In this document: positions 39,360 through 49,229 of the stretch, one piece after another
How positions within the stretch are numbered: position 1 is the first letter of the stretch
Layout of the letters: every line of letters begins with the position of its first letter
Assembly (NCBI RefSeq): GCF_015245355.1
Contig: NZ_CP063311.1
Coordinates: 1,573,217 to 1,637,216, forward strand
DNA from: Anabaenopsis elenkinii CCIBt3563
Lineage (GTDB): Bacteria > Cyanobacteriota > Cyanobacteriia > Cyanobacteriales > Nostocaceae
Direction of reading: 5' to 3'
Length of the DNA stretch: 64,000 nucleotides
The notes under the pieces: model-generated
The model's input: only the letters and a program-made list of their open reading frames with translations
Told to the model about the DNA's origin: nothing
Databases searched by the model: none
Program-made: the position numbers and the translations under genes

Positions 39360-40862
39360 ATGTTGAGTTTTCTCATTTGGATACCAATTATCAGCGCCGT
39401 AATTATTGGTTTTTTACCTCATAAACTGGTTTCCCCTAGTCGCATTCGCCTAGTATCTTTAACCATAGCCGCCATAGTCTTAGGCTGGAACTTGTTGATT
39501 TTAGTGAAATTCGACCCCAGCAACTCTGGAATGCAATTTCAAGAATATCTCCCCTGGAATGAAACCTTGGGTTTGAGTTATCAACTGGGAGTTGATGGGT
39601 TATCAATTTTAATGTTGATACTCAATAGTTTACTTACCTGGATAGCCATTTACAGCAGTAACAAAGAAACTCAACGCCCCCGACTATTTTACCCCCTGAT
39701 TTTATTCGTGAGTGGGGGTGTTGCTGGTGCATTCTTAGCAGAAAATCTGCTGTTATTCTTCCTATTCTACGAACTAGAATTAATCCCCTTCTACCTCTTA
39801 ATTTCCATTTGGGGAGGGGAAAAACGCACTTATGCTGGTATCAAGTTCTTAATTTACACAGCTGTTTCCGGTGCTTTGATTTTAGCCAGCTTCCTAGGAA
39901 TGGTATTCCTCAGTGGAGGTACTAGCTTTGCTTGGGATAGTTTATCTATTCAAAATATCGCCCCATCTGCGCAACTTCTCCTCCTAGGAGGAATAATCTT
40001 AGGCTTCGGAATTAAAATTCCTCTAGTTCCCTTCCATACTTGGTTACCTGATGCTTATGTAGAAGCTTCAGCACCCATTGCTATTTTATTAGGCGGCGTT
40101 TTAGCTAAGTTGGGAACCTATGGACTGTTACGCTTTGGGATGGGAATGTTTCCCCAAGCTTGGAATGTGGTAGCACCAACCTTGGCTTTTTGGGGGGCTA
40201 TTAGTGCAATTTATGCCGCTGTCATTGCGATCGCCCAAAAAGATATCAAACGCATGGTAGCGTATAGCTCCATCGGTCATATGGGTTATATCTTGTTAGC
40301 CAGCGCCTCTAGCACAGCTTTAGCCCTAGTGGGTGCAGTGGCTCAAATGTTCAGCCATGGTTTAATTCTGGCAATTCTTTTTCACCTAGTCGGGGTAGTA
40401 GAAGTCAAAGTTGGTACAAGGGAATTAGAAAAACTCAACGGATTAATGAGTCCTATCCGCGGTTTACCCTTTATTAGCGCCCTACTAGTTCTCAGTGGTA
40501 TGGCCAGTGCGGGTATTCCCGGTTTAACAGGATTTATAGCCGAATTTATTGTATTTCAAGGTAGTTTCTCAGTCTTTCCCATACCCACACTACTATGTAT
40601 AGTATCTAGCGGTTTAACAGCGGTGTATTTCGTCATACTCCTCAACCGTACCTGTTTTGGCAAGCTGGATAATAATTTGGCTTACTATCCCAAAGTTTTG
40701 TGGTCAGAAAAAGTTCCCGCCTTAGTATTAGCAGCTCTAATTATCTTCTTGGGTGTACAACCCACCTGGTTAGTCCGTTGGAGCGAAACTACAACCACAG
40801 CCATGGTAGCCGCAATTACCCCCATAGAAAAAACCATAGTTGCTCAAATTCCCCATAATTAG
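39360..40862 (+). CDS. ndhD3: NDH-1 subunit NdhD3 (CO2-uptake type)
   Basis: A 500-residue subunit of about 14 helices. It has FYELELIPFYLLISIWGG, containing the conserved Glu pair, and KIPLVPFHTWLPDAYVEASAP with the conserved Lys, followed by the HMGYILLA block. It forms a proton channel of the NDH-1 complex in the thylakoid membrane. It lies 48 bases after ndhF3 and 52 before the CupA-like gene, a tight operon. The order ndhF3-ndhD3-cupA is the inducible high-affinity CO2-uptake operon of cyanobacteria. Confidence 0.88.
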   Translation: MLSFLIWIPIISAVIIGFLPHKLVSPSRIRLVSLTIAAIVLGWNLLILVKFDPSNSGMQFQEYLPWNETLGLSYQLGVDGLSILMLILNSLLTWIAIYSSNKETQRPRLFYPLILFVSGGVAGAFLAENLLLFFLFYELELIPFYLLISIWGGEKRTYAGIKFLIYTAVSGALILASFLGMVFLSGGTSFAWDSLSIQNIAPSAQLLLLGGIILGFGIKIPLVPFHTWLPDAYVEASAPIAILLGGVLAKLGTYGLLRFGMGMFPQAWNVVAPTLAFWGAISAIYAAVIAIAQKDIKRMVAYSSIGHMGYILLASASSTALALVGAVAQMFSHGLILAILFHLVGVVEVKVGTRELEKLNGLMSPIRGLPFISALLVLSGMASAGIPGLTGFIAEFIVFQGSFSVFPIPTLLCIVSSGLTAVYFVILLNRTCFGKLDNNLAYYPKVLWSEKVPALVLAALIIFLGVQPTWLVRWSETTTTAMVAAITPIEKTIVAQIPHN

Positions 40863-40914
40863 CACTTCTGATCTTTGACCAACCCTTGACGATCATCATT
40901 GCGAGGCCATCATC

Positions 40915-42228
40915 ATGGTACAAACTCCAGAGAAACCTACAAATAAACTACCTCCTTCCCGACATGAATTTGCTGATGTGATTCATCGCCTGGAAGCTGG
41001 TGGTTCTATGTTACCCGATACACCAGAAAATTTAAAACAAATCATCGGTATTTATAAAGCCTATGCAGTACCGATGGATTTTTACTGGCGTAACTTGCTG
41101 TATATTGCCGAACGAGTATTTTTAAATCCCCTACCCTTCTTTAAATACTTCTTACCTCAAGAATACTTAGAACTCCATAATCATTATGCCGGCGACGATG
41201 CAGAATTGAGAGTCTGGCGCGGTCGGGCCACCGCACACCCTGAACTTTTGGCATTTATTGAGAAGGGTGAAACTATAAAAATGCCCAAATTATTACATCA
41301 CCTATTCCATGACCGCATTAATATGGAGTTTGCCGAAGCCTGTATGCGGGCTATGTTTTGGCATAGAAGAATGGGTGGTAAATTTGACCCTTACTTAGAC
41401 ACACCGGAGTATAAAGCCAACGCCGATAGAGCCATCAAAGCCTATTTTCAAGGTAACCCATTCATGTTAGGGCTTTATAAACTGTTCCCAGATATGTTTA
41501 TAGAACAATGTCGCCAAATGTCTTACTATGCCAATTTGGGGCTATTCTGGGAAGTTATGGCCCCTGTGTTTTTTGAAATGTCAGATTTATATGACGAAGG
41601 CAAAATTACCACAGTCCCGGAGGCCATGAATTTTCTGGTAAATGGTATTTTTGCAGTCGCCAATCGTCCCATTTACCATCATGTTTATATCCGGGGTGAA
41701 TGCTACGAAATTATCCCCAAATCTCAAGGCTTTGTCTGGCTGTATGAAGCAGCCTTACCTTATGTAGAAGCTGTTTTTTATCGTACCGCACCTTTCAGGG
41801 GGACAAAATCTTATAATGCTCAGGCGCGCCAAATACCAGATAACCAAGCAGATTTTCACTATGGTATTCTTTATGCTGATGTGTTCCCCGTTGGTACAGC
41901 AGGTATTCCCCCAACACTGTTAATGCAAGATATGTTGCACTTCTTACCACCATATTTAGTGGAAGAATACAAACAACATTGTCGAGGTGAGGATGATATG
42001 TTGATTCAGTTGGGAATTAGTTTTCAACGGTCAATGTACAATGTTACCTCTGCGGTGATTCAAGCCTTACGCACGGCCCTTCATTATCCTTTAGATGACC
42101 CCGACCCTGAGCATTTACAAGCTAATCGAGACTTTTTTGAGGCGCAGTTAAACCGCTTTACCCGTCCTGACTACGGTATTCGTGATGCGGCCCGTCTAGG
42201 TGACGTTCAACGCCAAGATTATCGCTGA
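40915..42228 (+). CDS. cupA: CO2 hydration protein CupA (ChpY)
   Basis: A 437-residue protein of the ChpX/ChpY family, which binds the NdhF3/NdhD3 arm of NDH-1 and carries a Zn site for CO2 hydration. The conserved LLHHLFHDRINMEFAEACMRAM segment (His129, Arg134) fits the proposed metal-binding region. The longer form, with an insertion around 85-125, points to CupA rather than the shorter CupB (about 380). That distinction is from memory and needs alignment. cupS often follows cupA, but here an IS-containing repeat lies 15-40 bases downstream and no cupS is seen. Confidence 0.8.
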   Translation: MVQTPEKPTNKLPPSRHEFADVIHRLEAGGSMLPDTPENLKQIIGIYKAYAVPMDFYWRNLLYIAERVFLNPLPFFKYFLPQEYLELHNHYAGDDAELRVWRGRATAHPELLAFIEKGETIKMPKLLHHLFHDRINMEFAEACMRAMFWHRRMGGKFDPYLDTPEYKANADRAIKAYFQGNPFMLGLYKLFPDMFIEQCRQMSYYANLGLFWEVMAPVFFEMSDLYDEGKITTVPEAMNFLVNGIFAVANRPIYHHVYIRGECYEIIPKSQGFVWLYEAALPYVEAVFYRTAPFRGTKSYNAQARQIPDNQADFHYGILYADVFPVGTAGIPPTLLMQDMLHFLPPYLVEEYKQHCRGEDDMLIQLGISFQRSMYNVTSAVIQALRTALHYPLDDPDPEHLQANRDFFEAQLNRFTRPDYGIRDAARLGDVQRQDYR

Positions 42229-42267
42229 AATTTTTTACTGTACCCACCCTCACCCTCCCCTTGTCAC

Positions 42268-43933
42268 GCTATCCATTACCCACATCTTTCTTAACAATTA
42301 GACAAAAGACTTAACATCAGAGTGAAAGCCTTGATGGCTATAGTTTTGAAAGAGAAGAGTGGGTAATGGTATCATGGAAAAGTGGGCAGCGAAAGAATTG
42401 GCACAGGTAAACTTAGGGGATGCACGTCGAAACAAGCGGTTAATCAGGATAGTAGAAGATTTGGCAGCACAACCAGATAGTAGTGTACCACTTGCTTGTG
42501 GAAATATAGCAGCAACAAAGGCAACATATAATTTTTGGAAATCACCACATTTTCAAGCAGGTGATATTCGTGCTGCCCACACATCCAGCACCATAGAAAG
42601 AATCAAAAAACATGAGATAGTATTGGCAATACAAGATACAACAAACATAGATTTAACATCGCACCCAGCCACAAAAGGAGTAGGTTATCTTGACCACAGA
42701 AAATCATCAGGATTAAAAGTACATTCAACACTTGCAGCCACAAGTAATGGAGTACCGTTAGGAATTATTGAGCAGCAAGTATGGGCAAGAGAACAAGAGA
42801 ATTTAGGTATTGCTAAAAAACGTCGTCAACGAGAGACAAAAGAAAAAGAAAGTCAACGTTGGTTGGATGGGTTGCAGACTACACAAAATTTGATTCCCTC
42901 AGAAATTGAAGTAGTAACAATAGGTGACTCAGAGGCGGATATATTTGACCTTTTTAACCAGCAACGTCGAGAAAAATCACACTTACTAATTCGTGGGACT
43001 CATAATCGTAAAGTAGACCATTGTGGCAAATATCTACATCTTGCCATTCGTCAAATCGAAGCATCTGGAACAGTGACTGTAGAAGTAAAACGCTCTCCAG
43101 AACATAGTTCCAGACAGGCGAGACTGACAATTAGGTTCACGAGTTTTGATATTCAAGTACCATTACACCATATTGGACGTTTACAGCTAAAACCTGTCAG
43201 GTTACAAGTAATTTTGGCAGAAGAGGAAAATCCACCTCCAGGAACAAATCCCATTAGTTGGTTATTAATTACTAGCTTAGAAATTAACAGTCTAGAAGAT
43301 GCTGCATGTTGTGTTCAATGGTACACTTACCGTTGGTTGATAGAACGTTATCATTACACATTAAAAAGTGGCTGTGGCATCGAGAAATTACAACTGGAAA
43401 CTGCTGACCGAATTCACATGGCACTAGCCACTTATACTATTGTCGCTTGGCGATTGTTATGGCTTACTTATCAAGCACGAGTTCATCCTGATTTACCTTG
43501 TGATGTTGTTTTGGAAAACAGTGAATGGCAGTCCTTATGTGCCACTATCAACAAAAATCCTATTCCTCCAGACCACCCACCTTCTTTGCATGATGCTGTG
43601 CGAATGATTGCCACTCTTGGTGGTTTTTTGGGTCGCAAAGGTGATGGTGAACCGGGTGTGAAAACCATTTGGCGTGGGCTACGACGCTTACACGATATTG
43701 CTGCTACTTGGCAATTACTTCACTCCGATTCCCCATCTTATCTTGACATTTAGCGATCGCCTATGGCGGAGGGTAGCCCCTCGCCCCTGTATTCAAAAAC
43801 TCAATCACCTGTTGGGTCTTCTCAATATCCATACTTATTCTTTTTTGTCAATCCTCCCCACTATGCACATCTCTACAACCTTTATTGTGTTTGCCTTCCA
43901 GCAATGTTAAGAAAGATGTGGGTAATGGATAGC
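42268..43933 (+). mobile_element. Complete IS4-family (Tn5/IS50-like) insertion sequence
   Basis: A 1666-bp element with long terminal inverted repeats: GCTATCCATTACCCACATCT... continues identically for about 29 bases at both ends. It is flanked by a perfect 8-bp target duplication CTTGTCAC (42260-42267 and 43934-43941). It inserted into the loop of the palindromic repeat, which is reconstituted exactly when the IS is removed. Confidence 0.95.
42374..43753 (+). CDS. Tn5-like IS4-family transposase
   Basis: A 459-residue intact transposase; the ATG at 42374 (MEKWAAKELAQVNLGD) fits the family better than a GTG five codons earlier. The DDE residues are seen in IQDTTNIDL (first Asp), TIGDSEADIFDLF (second Asp) and YRWLIERYHYTLKSGCGIEKLQ (Glu within a Y-R-E-K motif). 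The N-terminal LGDARRNKRLIRI region is typical of Tn5-like transposases. Ends and target duplication are intact, so the element may be active and looks recent. Confidence 0.93.
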   Translation: MEKWAAKELAQVNLGDARRNKRLIRIVEDLAAQPDSSVPLACGNIAATKATYNFWKSPHFQAGDIRAAHTSSTIERIKKHEIVLAIQDTTNIDLTSHPATKGVGYLDHRKSSGLKVHSTLAATSNGVPLGIIEQQVWAREQENLGIAKKRRQRETKEKESQRWLDGLQTTQNLIPSEIEVVTIGDSEADIFDLFNQQRREKSHLLIRGTHNRKVDHCGKYLHLAIRQIEASGTVTVEVKRSPEHSSRQARLTIRFTSFDIQVPLHHIGRLQLKPVRLQVILAEEENPPPGTNPISWLLITSLEINSLEDAACCVQWYTYRWLIERYHYTLKSGCGIEKLQLETADRIHMALATYTIVAWRLLWLTYQARVHPDLPCDVVLENSEWQSLCATINKNPIPPDHPPSLHDAVRMIATLGGFLGRKGDGEPGVKTIWRGLRRLHDIAATWQLLHSDSPSYLDI

Positions 43934-44038
43934 CTTGTCACGGGAGGGGACTTGATTTTGTTGTTTTTTGTGTGTTCGGTGTGTTCGGTGTTGAAAAGTT
44001 ATCAAACATCCTCTTTGGCGTAAACTATATTATTAATT

Positions 44039-44066
44039 GTTGGGTTACGCCGTCGCTTAACCCAAC
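44039..44066. repeat. Dispersed inverted repeat downstream of the nuclease-like gene
   Basis: GTTGGGTT (44039-44046) and AACCCAAC (44059-44066) form a perfect 8-bp stem around a short loop. It resembles the GTTGGGTT...AACCCAAC elements scattered through cyanobacterial genomes. It lies 10 bases beyond the stop of the minus-strand gene and could act as its terminator. Confidence 0.6.
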
Positions 44067-44075
44067 CTACATCTA

Positions 44076-45020
44076 TTAATCTGCTGCTGGTAAATGGGAG
44101 TTAACAAGCTGTGTAAATTCTTCTAAAGAACTAACATTAATTGCTGATACAAATATTTCTTCTAAAAAAGATGTATCATTAATTTGATTAATACTAGCAA
44201 CCAGATTTTCTGGAATGTCACCAAACCGTACTTGTACCAGTTTGATAATATCTTGTTTCCGAGTTTTTTCTATAGTCCGTTGTTCAATGTTCGTTAACAA
44301 TGGCATTTTTAGTTTCTCCTGATAATTAGTTAATTTTTCCTCAAAACTTAATTGCAAATCTCCAGATAAAGCCATCATTAAATCAATGACTTTATACAAA
44401 TCAACAATTTCTTTACGGTTATAACCTCTTTCATAGAGTAATCTAGCTAACTTCCATTTCCACTGTTCCCTAGCTGAAAGGTTGCTATTAGTGGCTTTAG
44501 TCTTTAAATGTGCCATTACCACTATAGCAAAAATATTATTACTTTGCTCTAACTCCTCCCATTGATAATTGAGCAGCTTAACACTAGAAAAATTAAAGAT
44601 TAGTTGACTACTCCCTAAACCATATCGGTAAGAATTAGGTAGCCAATTTTTCGTTTCATCTCCTAGTATAGCTAAACTAATCACTGGTTTTTGATATAAA
44701 TCAAACGCCCGATAGTTATAGATAAACATTCGTTGCGAAAACTCTTTATCATATTGACTTTGTACTTCTACATGAATTAATACCCAAACTTCTTGATTAT
44801 CTAACAACCACACCTGAAATAATTTATCAGCATGGCGGGTTTTACTGTCCGCAGTTGCGGTAATCTGCTCTAATTCTTTATCGAGAGAAATGGGGGTTTT
44901 AGTCCAGTCTATTTCTTGATTTATTTCTGGGTAAAAGAAGGCGAGAAAGGAATCAAAATAATCTCCTATTACTTCTTTCCATGTTTCATCATAGTTAGCT
45001 GTAATTTCGGTCATGGTCAT
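44076..45020 (-). CDS. PD-(D/E)XK nuclease-like Rpn-family protein
   Basis: A 314-residue protein of the Rpn/YhgA-like group (annotated as transposase or recombination-promoting nuclease in many cyanobacteria). The core HADKLFQVWLLDNQEVWVLIHVEVQSQYD carries the Asp and Glu-x-Gln of the PD-(D/E)XK nuclease site. The C-terminus has QDIIKLVQVRFGDIPENL, usual in the family. In E. coli Rpn proteins cut DNA and promote recA-independent recombination; the cyanobacterial role is unknown. Such genes are multicopy and mobile, consistent with its place beside an IS and repeats. Confidence 0.8.
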   Translation of the reverse strand: MTMTEITANYDETWKEVIGDYFDSFLAFFYPEINQEIDWTKTPISLDKELEQITATADSKTRHADKLFQVWLLDNQEVWVLIHVEVQSQYDKEFSQRMFIYNYRAFDLYQKPVISLAILGDETKNWLPNSYRYGLGSSQLIFNFSSVKLLNYQWEELEQSNNIFAIVVMAHLKTKATNSNLSAREQWKWKLARLLYERGYNRKEIVDLYKVIDLMMALSGDLQLSFEEKLTNYQEKLKMPLLTNIEQRTIEKTRKQDIIKLVQVRFGDIPENLVASINQINDTSFLEEIFVSAINVSSLEEFTQLVNSHLPAAD

Positions 45021-45081
45021 TAGAGGATGTTATTAATTAATTTTTCTGCTTCTTTGGGGAAATCAGTTATATTCAAAGGAC

Positions 45082-45108
45082 GGAAGATATTATGTTATGT
45101 TGACATTT
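45082..45108. mobile_element. Short remnant of the nested IS4-like element
   Basis: A 27-base stretch (start GGAAGATATTATG) matches the end of the nested IS transposase and its stop (19185-19211, opposite strand) at 26 of 27 positions. It encodes EDIMLC and a stop. No other part of the IS is seen around it. Confidence 0.55.
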
Positions 45109-45202
45109 AACCAAATCATAGAACAATTGTATCTGAATATGTAACCTTGTCTTATAACTTCAAAATTTCTGGGAAAATTATGTACTGGGAGCCTATTTAA
45201 TC

Positions 45203-46888
45203 ATGTTACAAGGATGGATACAAATCGCATTGACCCTGGTCATAGTCATAGGCACAACTCCATTATTAGGAAGGTATATAGCACAAGTTTTCATGGGAGA
45301 ACAAACACTACTCGAACCCATAATTAATCCCTTAGAAAGAATAATTTATGTCTTAAGTGGGGTGCGTCACCAGCAAAATATGACAGGATGGCAATATACC
45401 CAAGCGTTGCTCTATAGCAATTTATTCATGGGGATTTTAGTTTATTTAATCCTCATGTTCCAAGGATGGTTACCCCTAAATCCCACAGGATTAAGCGCCC
45501 CTAATTGGGATTTAGCATTACATACTACCATTTCCTTTGTTACCAACACCAACCAACAGCATTATACTGGTGAAACCACCTGGAGTTATGCCAGTCAAAC
45601 CTTCGCTTTAGGTTTTTTAATGTTTACCTCAGCCGGTACGGGGATAACAGTTAGTATAGCCTTTATTCGTGGTTTAACTGGCAGACAGTTAGGCAACTTT
45701 TACAGTGACCTCATCAGGTCAATTACCCAGATATTATTGCCCATATCAATAATTGGCGGTTTATTATTGCTATTGGCTGGTGTACCAGAAACCTTAGCAA
45801 GACCAGCAACAATTACCACCTTAGAAGGTGCAACTCAAGTAATAGCTCGTGGTCCAGTGGCCCACTACGAAATTATTAAAGAACTCGGAGAAAACGGTGG
45901 TGGCTTCTTTGCTGTCAACTCAGCACATCCCTTTGAAAATCCTAATGGCTTCTCCAACTTATTAGAGCAGTGGGCGATGATGGCCATACCCACCTCACTA
46001 ATTTACACCTACGGTATATTTATGAATAACCGTAAGCAAGCATGGTTAGTATTTTGGATGGTATTGATCATTTTCCTCTTCTTAGTAGGAATTACAGCAG
46101 TAGGGGAATTTGGAGGAAATCCCTTAGTTAATTCCCTCTTAGGAGGAGAGCAACCCAACTTAGAAGGAAAAGAAGTAAGATTTGGTTGGGCGCAAACTGC
46201 ACTCTGGGCGGTCATGACCACAGCCACAATGTGCGGTGCTGTCAACGGAATGCACGACTCCTTAATGCCTCCTGGGGGTTTTGTCACCCTCTTTAATATG
46301 TTCTTACAAATAATTTGGGGAGGACAGGGAACCGGTACAGCTTACCTATTCATCTACTTAATTTTAACAGTATTTCTCACAGGCTTAATGGTAGGGAGAA
46401 CACCAGAATTTTTAGGCAGAAAAATTGAAAAAAAAGAAATTGTTTTAGCCAGCATCATCTTATTAGTTCACCCCTTCGCCATTCTCATTCCTTGGGCGAT
46501 TGTCTTTGCCTTTCCTAATACCCTCTCCGGTATTAGTAACCCTGGATTTCATGGAGTTTCCCAGGTAATTTACGAATACGCTTCCGCCGCGGCCAACAAC
46601 GGTTCTGGTTTAGAAGGATTAAATGATCATACCCTATGGTGGAACCTGAGTACAAGTATCAGTATCTTAGCCGGGCGTTATATCCCTATCATGGCACTGT
46701 TACTTTTAGCAGATAGTATGTCTGGTAAAAAACCAGTCCCTATCACCACCGGAACCCTGAGAACCGACACCAAACTATTCACAGCAGTTACAGCGGGGGT
46801 AATTTTAATCTTGGGCGCTCTCACCTTCCTCCCCGCCCTAGTCCTAGGTCCGGTAGCAGAAGCATTTCAACTAGTAGCAGGAAATTGA
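45203..46888 (+). CDS. kdpA: Potassium-transporting ATPase A chain
   Basis: A 561-residue membrane protein with about ten helices forming the K+-selective channel of the high-affinity Kdp pump. All four filter regions are present: [48 protein letters not shown] and [12 protein letters not shown]. It is the first gene of a kdpA-kdpB-kdpG-kdpD cluster, with kdpB 27 bases later. No frameshift is seen. Kdp genes are normally induced by K+ limitation or desiccation; no operator is recognisable upstream. Confidence 0.96.
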   Translation: MLQGWIQIALTLVIVIGTTPLLGRYIAQVFMGEQTLLEPIINPLERIIYVLSGVRHQQNMTGWQYTQALLYSNLFMGILVYLILMFQGWLPLNPTGLSAPNWDLALHTTISFVTNTNQQHYTGETTWSYASQTFALGFLMFTSAGTGITVSIAFIRGLTGRQLGNFYSDLIRSITQILLPISIIGGLLLLLAGVPETLARPATITTLEGATQVIARGPVAHYEIIKELGENGGGFFAVNSAHPFENPNGFSNLLEQWAMMAIPTSLIYTYGIFMNNRKQAWLVFWMVLIIFLFLVGITAVGEFGGNPLVNSLLGGEQPNLEGKEVRFGWAQTALWAVMTTATMCGAVNGMHDSLMPPGGFVTLFNMFLQIIWGGQGTGTAYLFIYLILTVFLTGLMVGRTPEFLGRKIEKKEIVLASIILLVHPFAILIPWAIVFAFPNTLSGISNPGFHGVSQVIYEYASAAANNGSGLEGLNDHTLWWNLSTSISILAGRYIPIMALLLLADSMSGKKPVPITTGTLRTDTKLFTAVTAGVILILGALTFLPALVLGPVAEAFQLVAGN

Positions 46889-46915
46889 CCAAAAATTCCA
46901 CCCATTCACCTAAAA

Positions 46916-48985
46916 ATGGCAACAAGTACAAGACGGCGAAAAAAACGCAGACATAAACCCCAAGTCCCACACTCTCAACTCTACCCCCAAGCATTGCGGC
47001 AAGCATTTGTCAAACTGTACCCACGTAACATGATCAAAAATCCAGTCATGTTCCTAGTCTGGTTGGGTACTCTCATCACAGCACTGATGACAATTGCACC
47101 GAATATATTTGGCCCAACTCCAGGACAAAATCCCCGACTATTCAACGCAATAATCACCTTAATTTTATTCTCCACCGTTGTCTTTGCTAACTTTGCCGAA
47201 GCCTTAGCCGAAGGACGAGGTAAAGCCCAAGCGGATGCTTTGCGCTGTGCAAAATCCGAAGCCAAAGCCCAAAAAATTCTCCCCGATGGTTCTATTCAAG
47301 AGGTAAATTCTACAGCCTTACGGCGAGGGGATACAATCAAAGTTGCCGCTGGTGATGTCATACCCGCCGATGGTGAAGTAATTAGCGGTGTAGCCTCCGT
47401 TGATGAATCAGCTATTACAGGAGAATCAGCACCAGTATTAAAAGAACCGAGTTCAGACATTGCCAGTTCTGTAACCGGAGGAACCCGTATAGTCTCCGAC
47501 GAGCTGATCATTCGAGTCACCACCGACCCCGGACAAGGCTTTATTGACCGCATGATTAGTTTAGTAGAAGGCGCTTCCCGCAGCAAAACACCTAACGAAA
47601 TCGCCTTGACAGTTTTACTGGCAGTGCTCACCCAAGTATTTTTAGTGGTAATTGCCACACTACCTACAGTGTCATTTTACCTCAACTCACCCCTGAGTAT
47701 TGCCGTACTCATAGCCTTATTAGTAGCCCTAATTCCCACCACCATCGGCGGCTTGTTAAGTGCGATCGGCATTGCAGGAATGGATAGAGTGGCTCAGTTT
47801 AATGTGATTGCCACTTCCGGGCGTGCAGTTGAAGCTTGCGGGGATATTAACACCCTGATCTTAGACAAAACTGGTACGATTACTTTGGGAAACCGCCTAG
47901 CAGAAGAATTTATTCCCGTCAATGGTCATTCCATGGTAGAGGTAGCCCAAGTTGCCCTAGCATCCAGTATCTTGGATCAAACACCAGAAGGTAAGTCAAT
48001 TGTCAAACTCGCAGAGAAATTAGGCGCAAAATTAGATTTTGACCCCCAACAAGCCGAAAGTATCGAATTTTCCGCCAGAACTCGCATGAGTGGCACTAAC
48101 TTATCTAACGGCGTAGAAATTCGCAAAGGTGCAGTCAATGCCATTAAAGGATTTGTCAGGTCTCGCAATGGAGATTTAACACCTGAGCTTGACACGGCGT
48201 TTCAAAGAGTCTCCCAACTAGGTGGCACTCCCCTAGCCCTCTGTAAAAACAATGAGATGTATGGTGTAATTTATCTCAAAGATATAATTAAACCGGGGAT
48301 TCGGGAACGATTCGACCAAATGCGACGCATGGGCATTAAAACCATCATGCTCACAGGTGATAACCACATGACCGCATCTGTAATTGCCCAAGAAGCCGGA
48401 GTTGATGACTTCATCGCCGAAGCCACCCCCGAAGACAAAATTACAGTTATTCAGAGTGAACAAGCCCAAGGAAAACTTGTAGCCATGACCGGAGATGGCA
48501 CCAACGATGCTCCCGCCTTAGCTCAAGCCAATATTGGTGTAGCAATGAATACAGGTACTCAAGCAGCCAAAGAAGCCGCTAACATGGTAGACCTAGATTC
48601 TGACCCCACCAAGTTAATTGATCTTGTCACTATTGGTAAACAATTGCTGATTACCCGTGGCGCACTGACCACCTTTTCCATTACCAACGATATCGCCAAA
48701 TACTTCGCCATCCTCCCGGCTATCTTCGCTGGTATTGGTGTTGGCGCTCTCAATATTATGGCTTTAACCAGTACCCAGTCTGCCATTCTCTCAGCCTTAA
48801 TTTACAATGCTTTAATCATTCCCGCCCTCATTCCCCTAGCACTAACTGGCGTTAAATTCCGACCACTCACCGCCGACCAACTTCTACAACGGAACATATT
48901 CATCTACGGACTGGGCGGCGTTATCACACCCTTTATTGCCATCAAAATCATAGACCTTTTGATCACAACCATAGGACTAGCATAA
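46916..48985 (+). CDS. kdpB: Potassium-transporting ATPase B chain
   Basis: A 689-residue P-type ATPase. The phosphorylation site is Asp317 in LDKTGTIT. SITGESAPV-type actuator sequence (AITGESAPV), the nucleotide-binding KGAVNAI region and MTGDGTNDAPALAQA are intact. It energises K+ uptake through KdpA. Its stop overlaps the next start by one base (TAATG), so translation is coupled with kdpG. All catalytic residues that I can check are present, which suggests the pump is under selection even though kdpC is not next to it. Confidence 0.97.
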   Translation: MATSTRRRKKRRHKPQVPHSQLYPQALRQAFVKLYPRNMIKNPVMFLVWLGTLITALMTIAPNIFGPTPGQNPRLFNAIITLILFSTVVFANFAEALAEGRGKAQADALRCAKSEAKAQKILPDGSIQEVNSTALRRGDTIKVAAGDVIPADGEVISGVASVDESAITGESAPVLKEPSSDIASSVTGGTRIVSDELIIRVTTDPGQGFIDRMISLVEGASRSKTPNEIALTVLLAVLTQVFLVVIATLPTVSFYLNSPLSIAVLIALLVALIPTTIGGLLSAIGIAGMDRVAQFNVIATSGRAVEACGDINTLILDKTGTITLGNRLAEEFIPVNGHSMVEVAQVALASSILDQTPEGKSIVKLAEKLGAKLDFDPQQAESIEFSARTRMSGTNLSNGVEIRKGAVNAIKGFVRSRNGDLTPELDTAFQRVSQLGGTPLALCKNNEMYGVIYLKDIIKPGIRERFDQMRRMGIKTIMLTGDNHMTASVIAQEAGVDDFIAEATPEDKITVIQSEQAQGKLVAMTGDGTNDAPALAQANIGVAMNTGTQAAKEAANMVDLDSDPTKLIDLVTIGKQLLITRGALTTFSITNDIAKYFAILPAIFAGIGVGALNIMALTSTQSAILSALIYNALIIPALIPLALTGVKFRPLTADQLLQRNIFIYGLGGVITPFIAIKIIDLLITTIGLA

Positions 48986-49218
48986 TGCCACACTCCCCGC
49001 CCCTTTGGGTTTTAATCATGAAAAATCTATCTCTTACCCTTTCTCTTACCCTCTTGGTCTCACTCATCCTGAACTTATTCCTAGCACAAATCCTTTACGC
49101 CGCCACCCCTGAAGCAATATCACGCTCTGCATCCTACGCAATTACTCTTTTAGGACTAGCAACTTTTGGCGTCAGTATGTATTTGTTTGTTGTCATTTTT
49201 CAACCAGAGAAATTTTAA
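48985..49218 (+). CDS. kdpG: KdpG/KdpF-like small membrane subunit
   Basis: A 77-residue protein with two hydrophobic helices (about residues 12-38 and 47-72). It lies in the place of kdpG in Anabaena kdp operons (kdpA-kdpB-kdpG-kdpC-kdpD), where the product resembles KdpF, the small stabilising subunit. The start either overlaps kdpB by one base or is the internal Met at 49018. kdpD follows after 11 bases. There is no room for kdpC (about 190 residues) between them. Confidence 0.75.
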   Translation: MPHSPPLWVLIMKNLSLTLSLTLLVSLILNLFLAQILYAATPEAISRSASYAITLLGLATFGVSMYLFVVIFQPEKF

Positions 49219-49229
49219 CTATCTTACTT

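Larger units (their letters stand above)
42243..44014. repeat. Dispersed palindromic repeat, copy A, split by an IS
   Basis: The left part (ACCCTCACCCTCCCCTTGTC, up to 42267) and the right part (GGGAGGGGACTTGATTTTG, from 43942) together rebuild a G/C-rich hairpin core interrupted by the IS. On the right follow two GTGTTCGGT units (43972-43989) and AAGTTATCAAACATCCTCTT (43995-44014), nearly the right inverted repeat of copy C. The left inverted repeat is missing. Confidence 0.75.
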
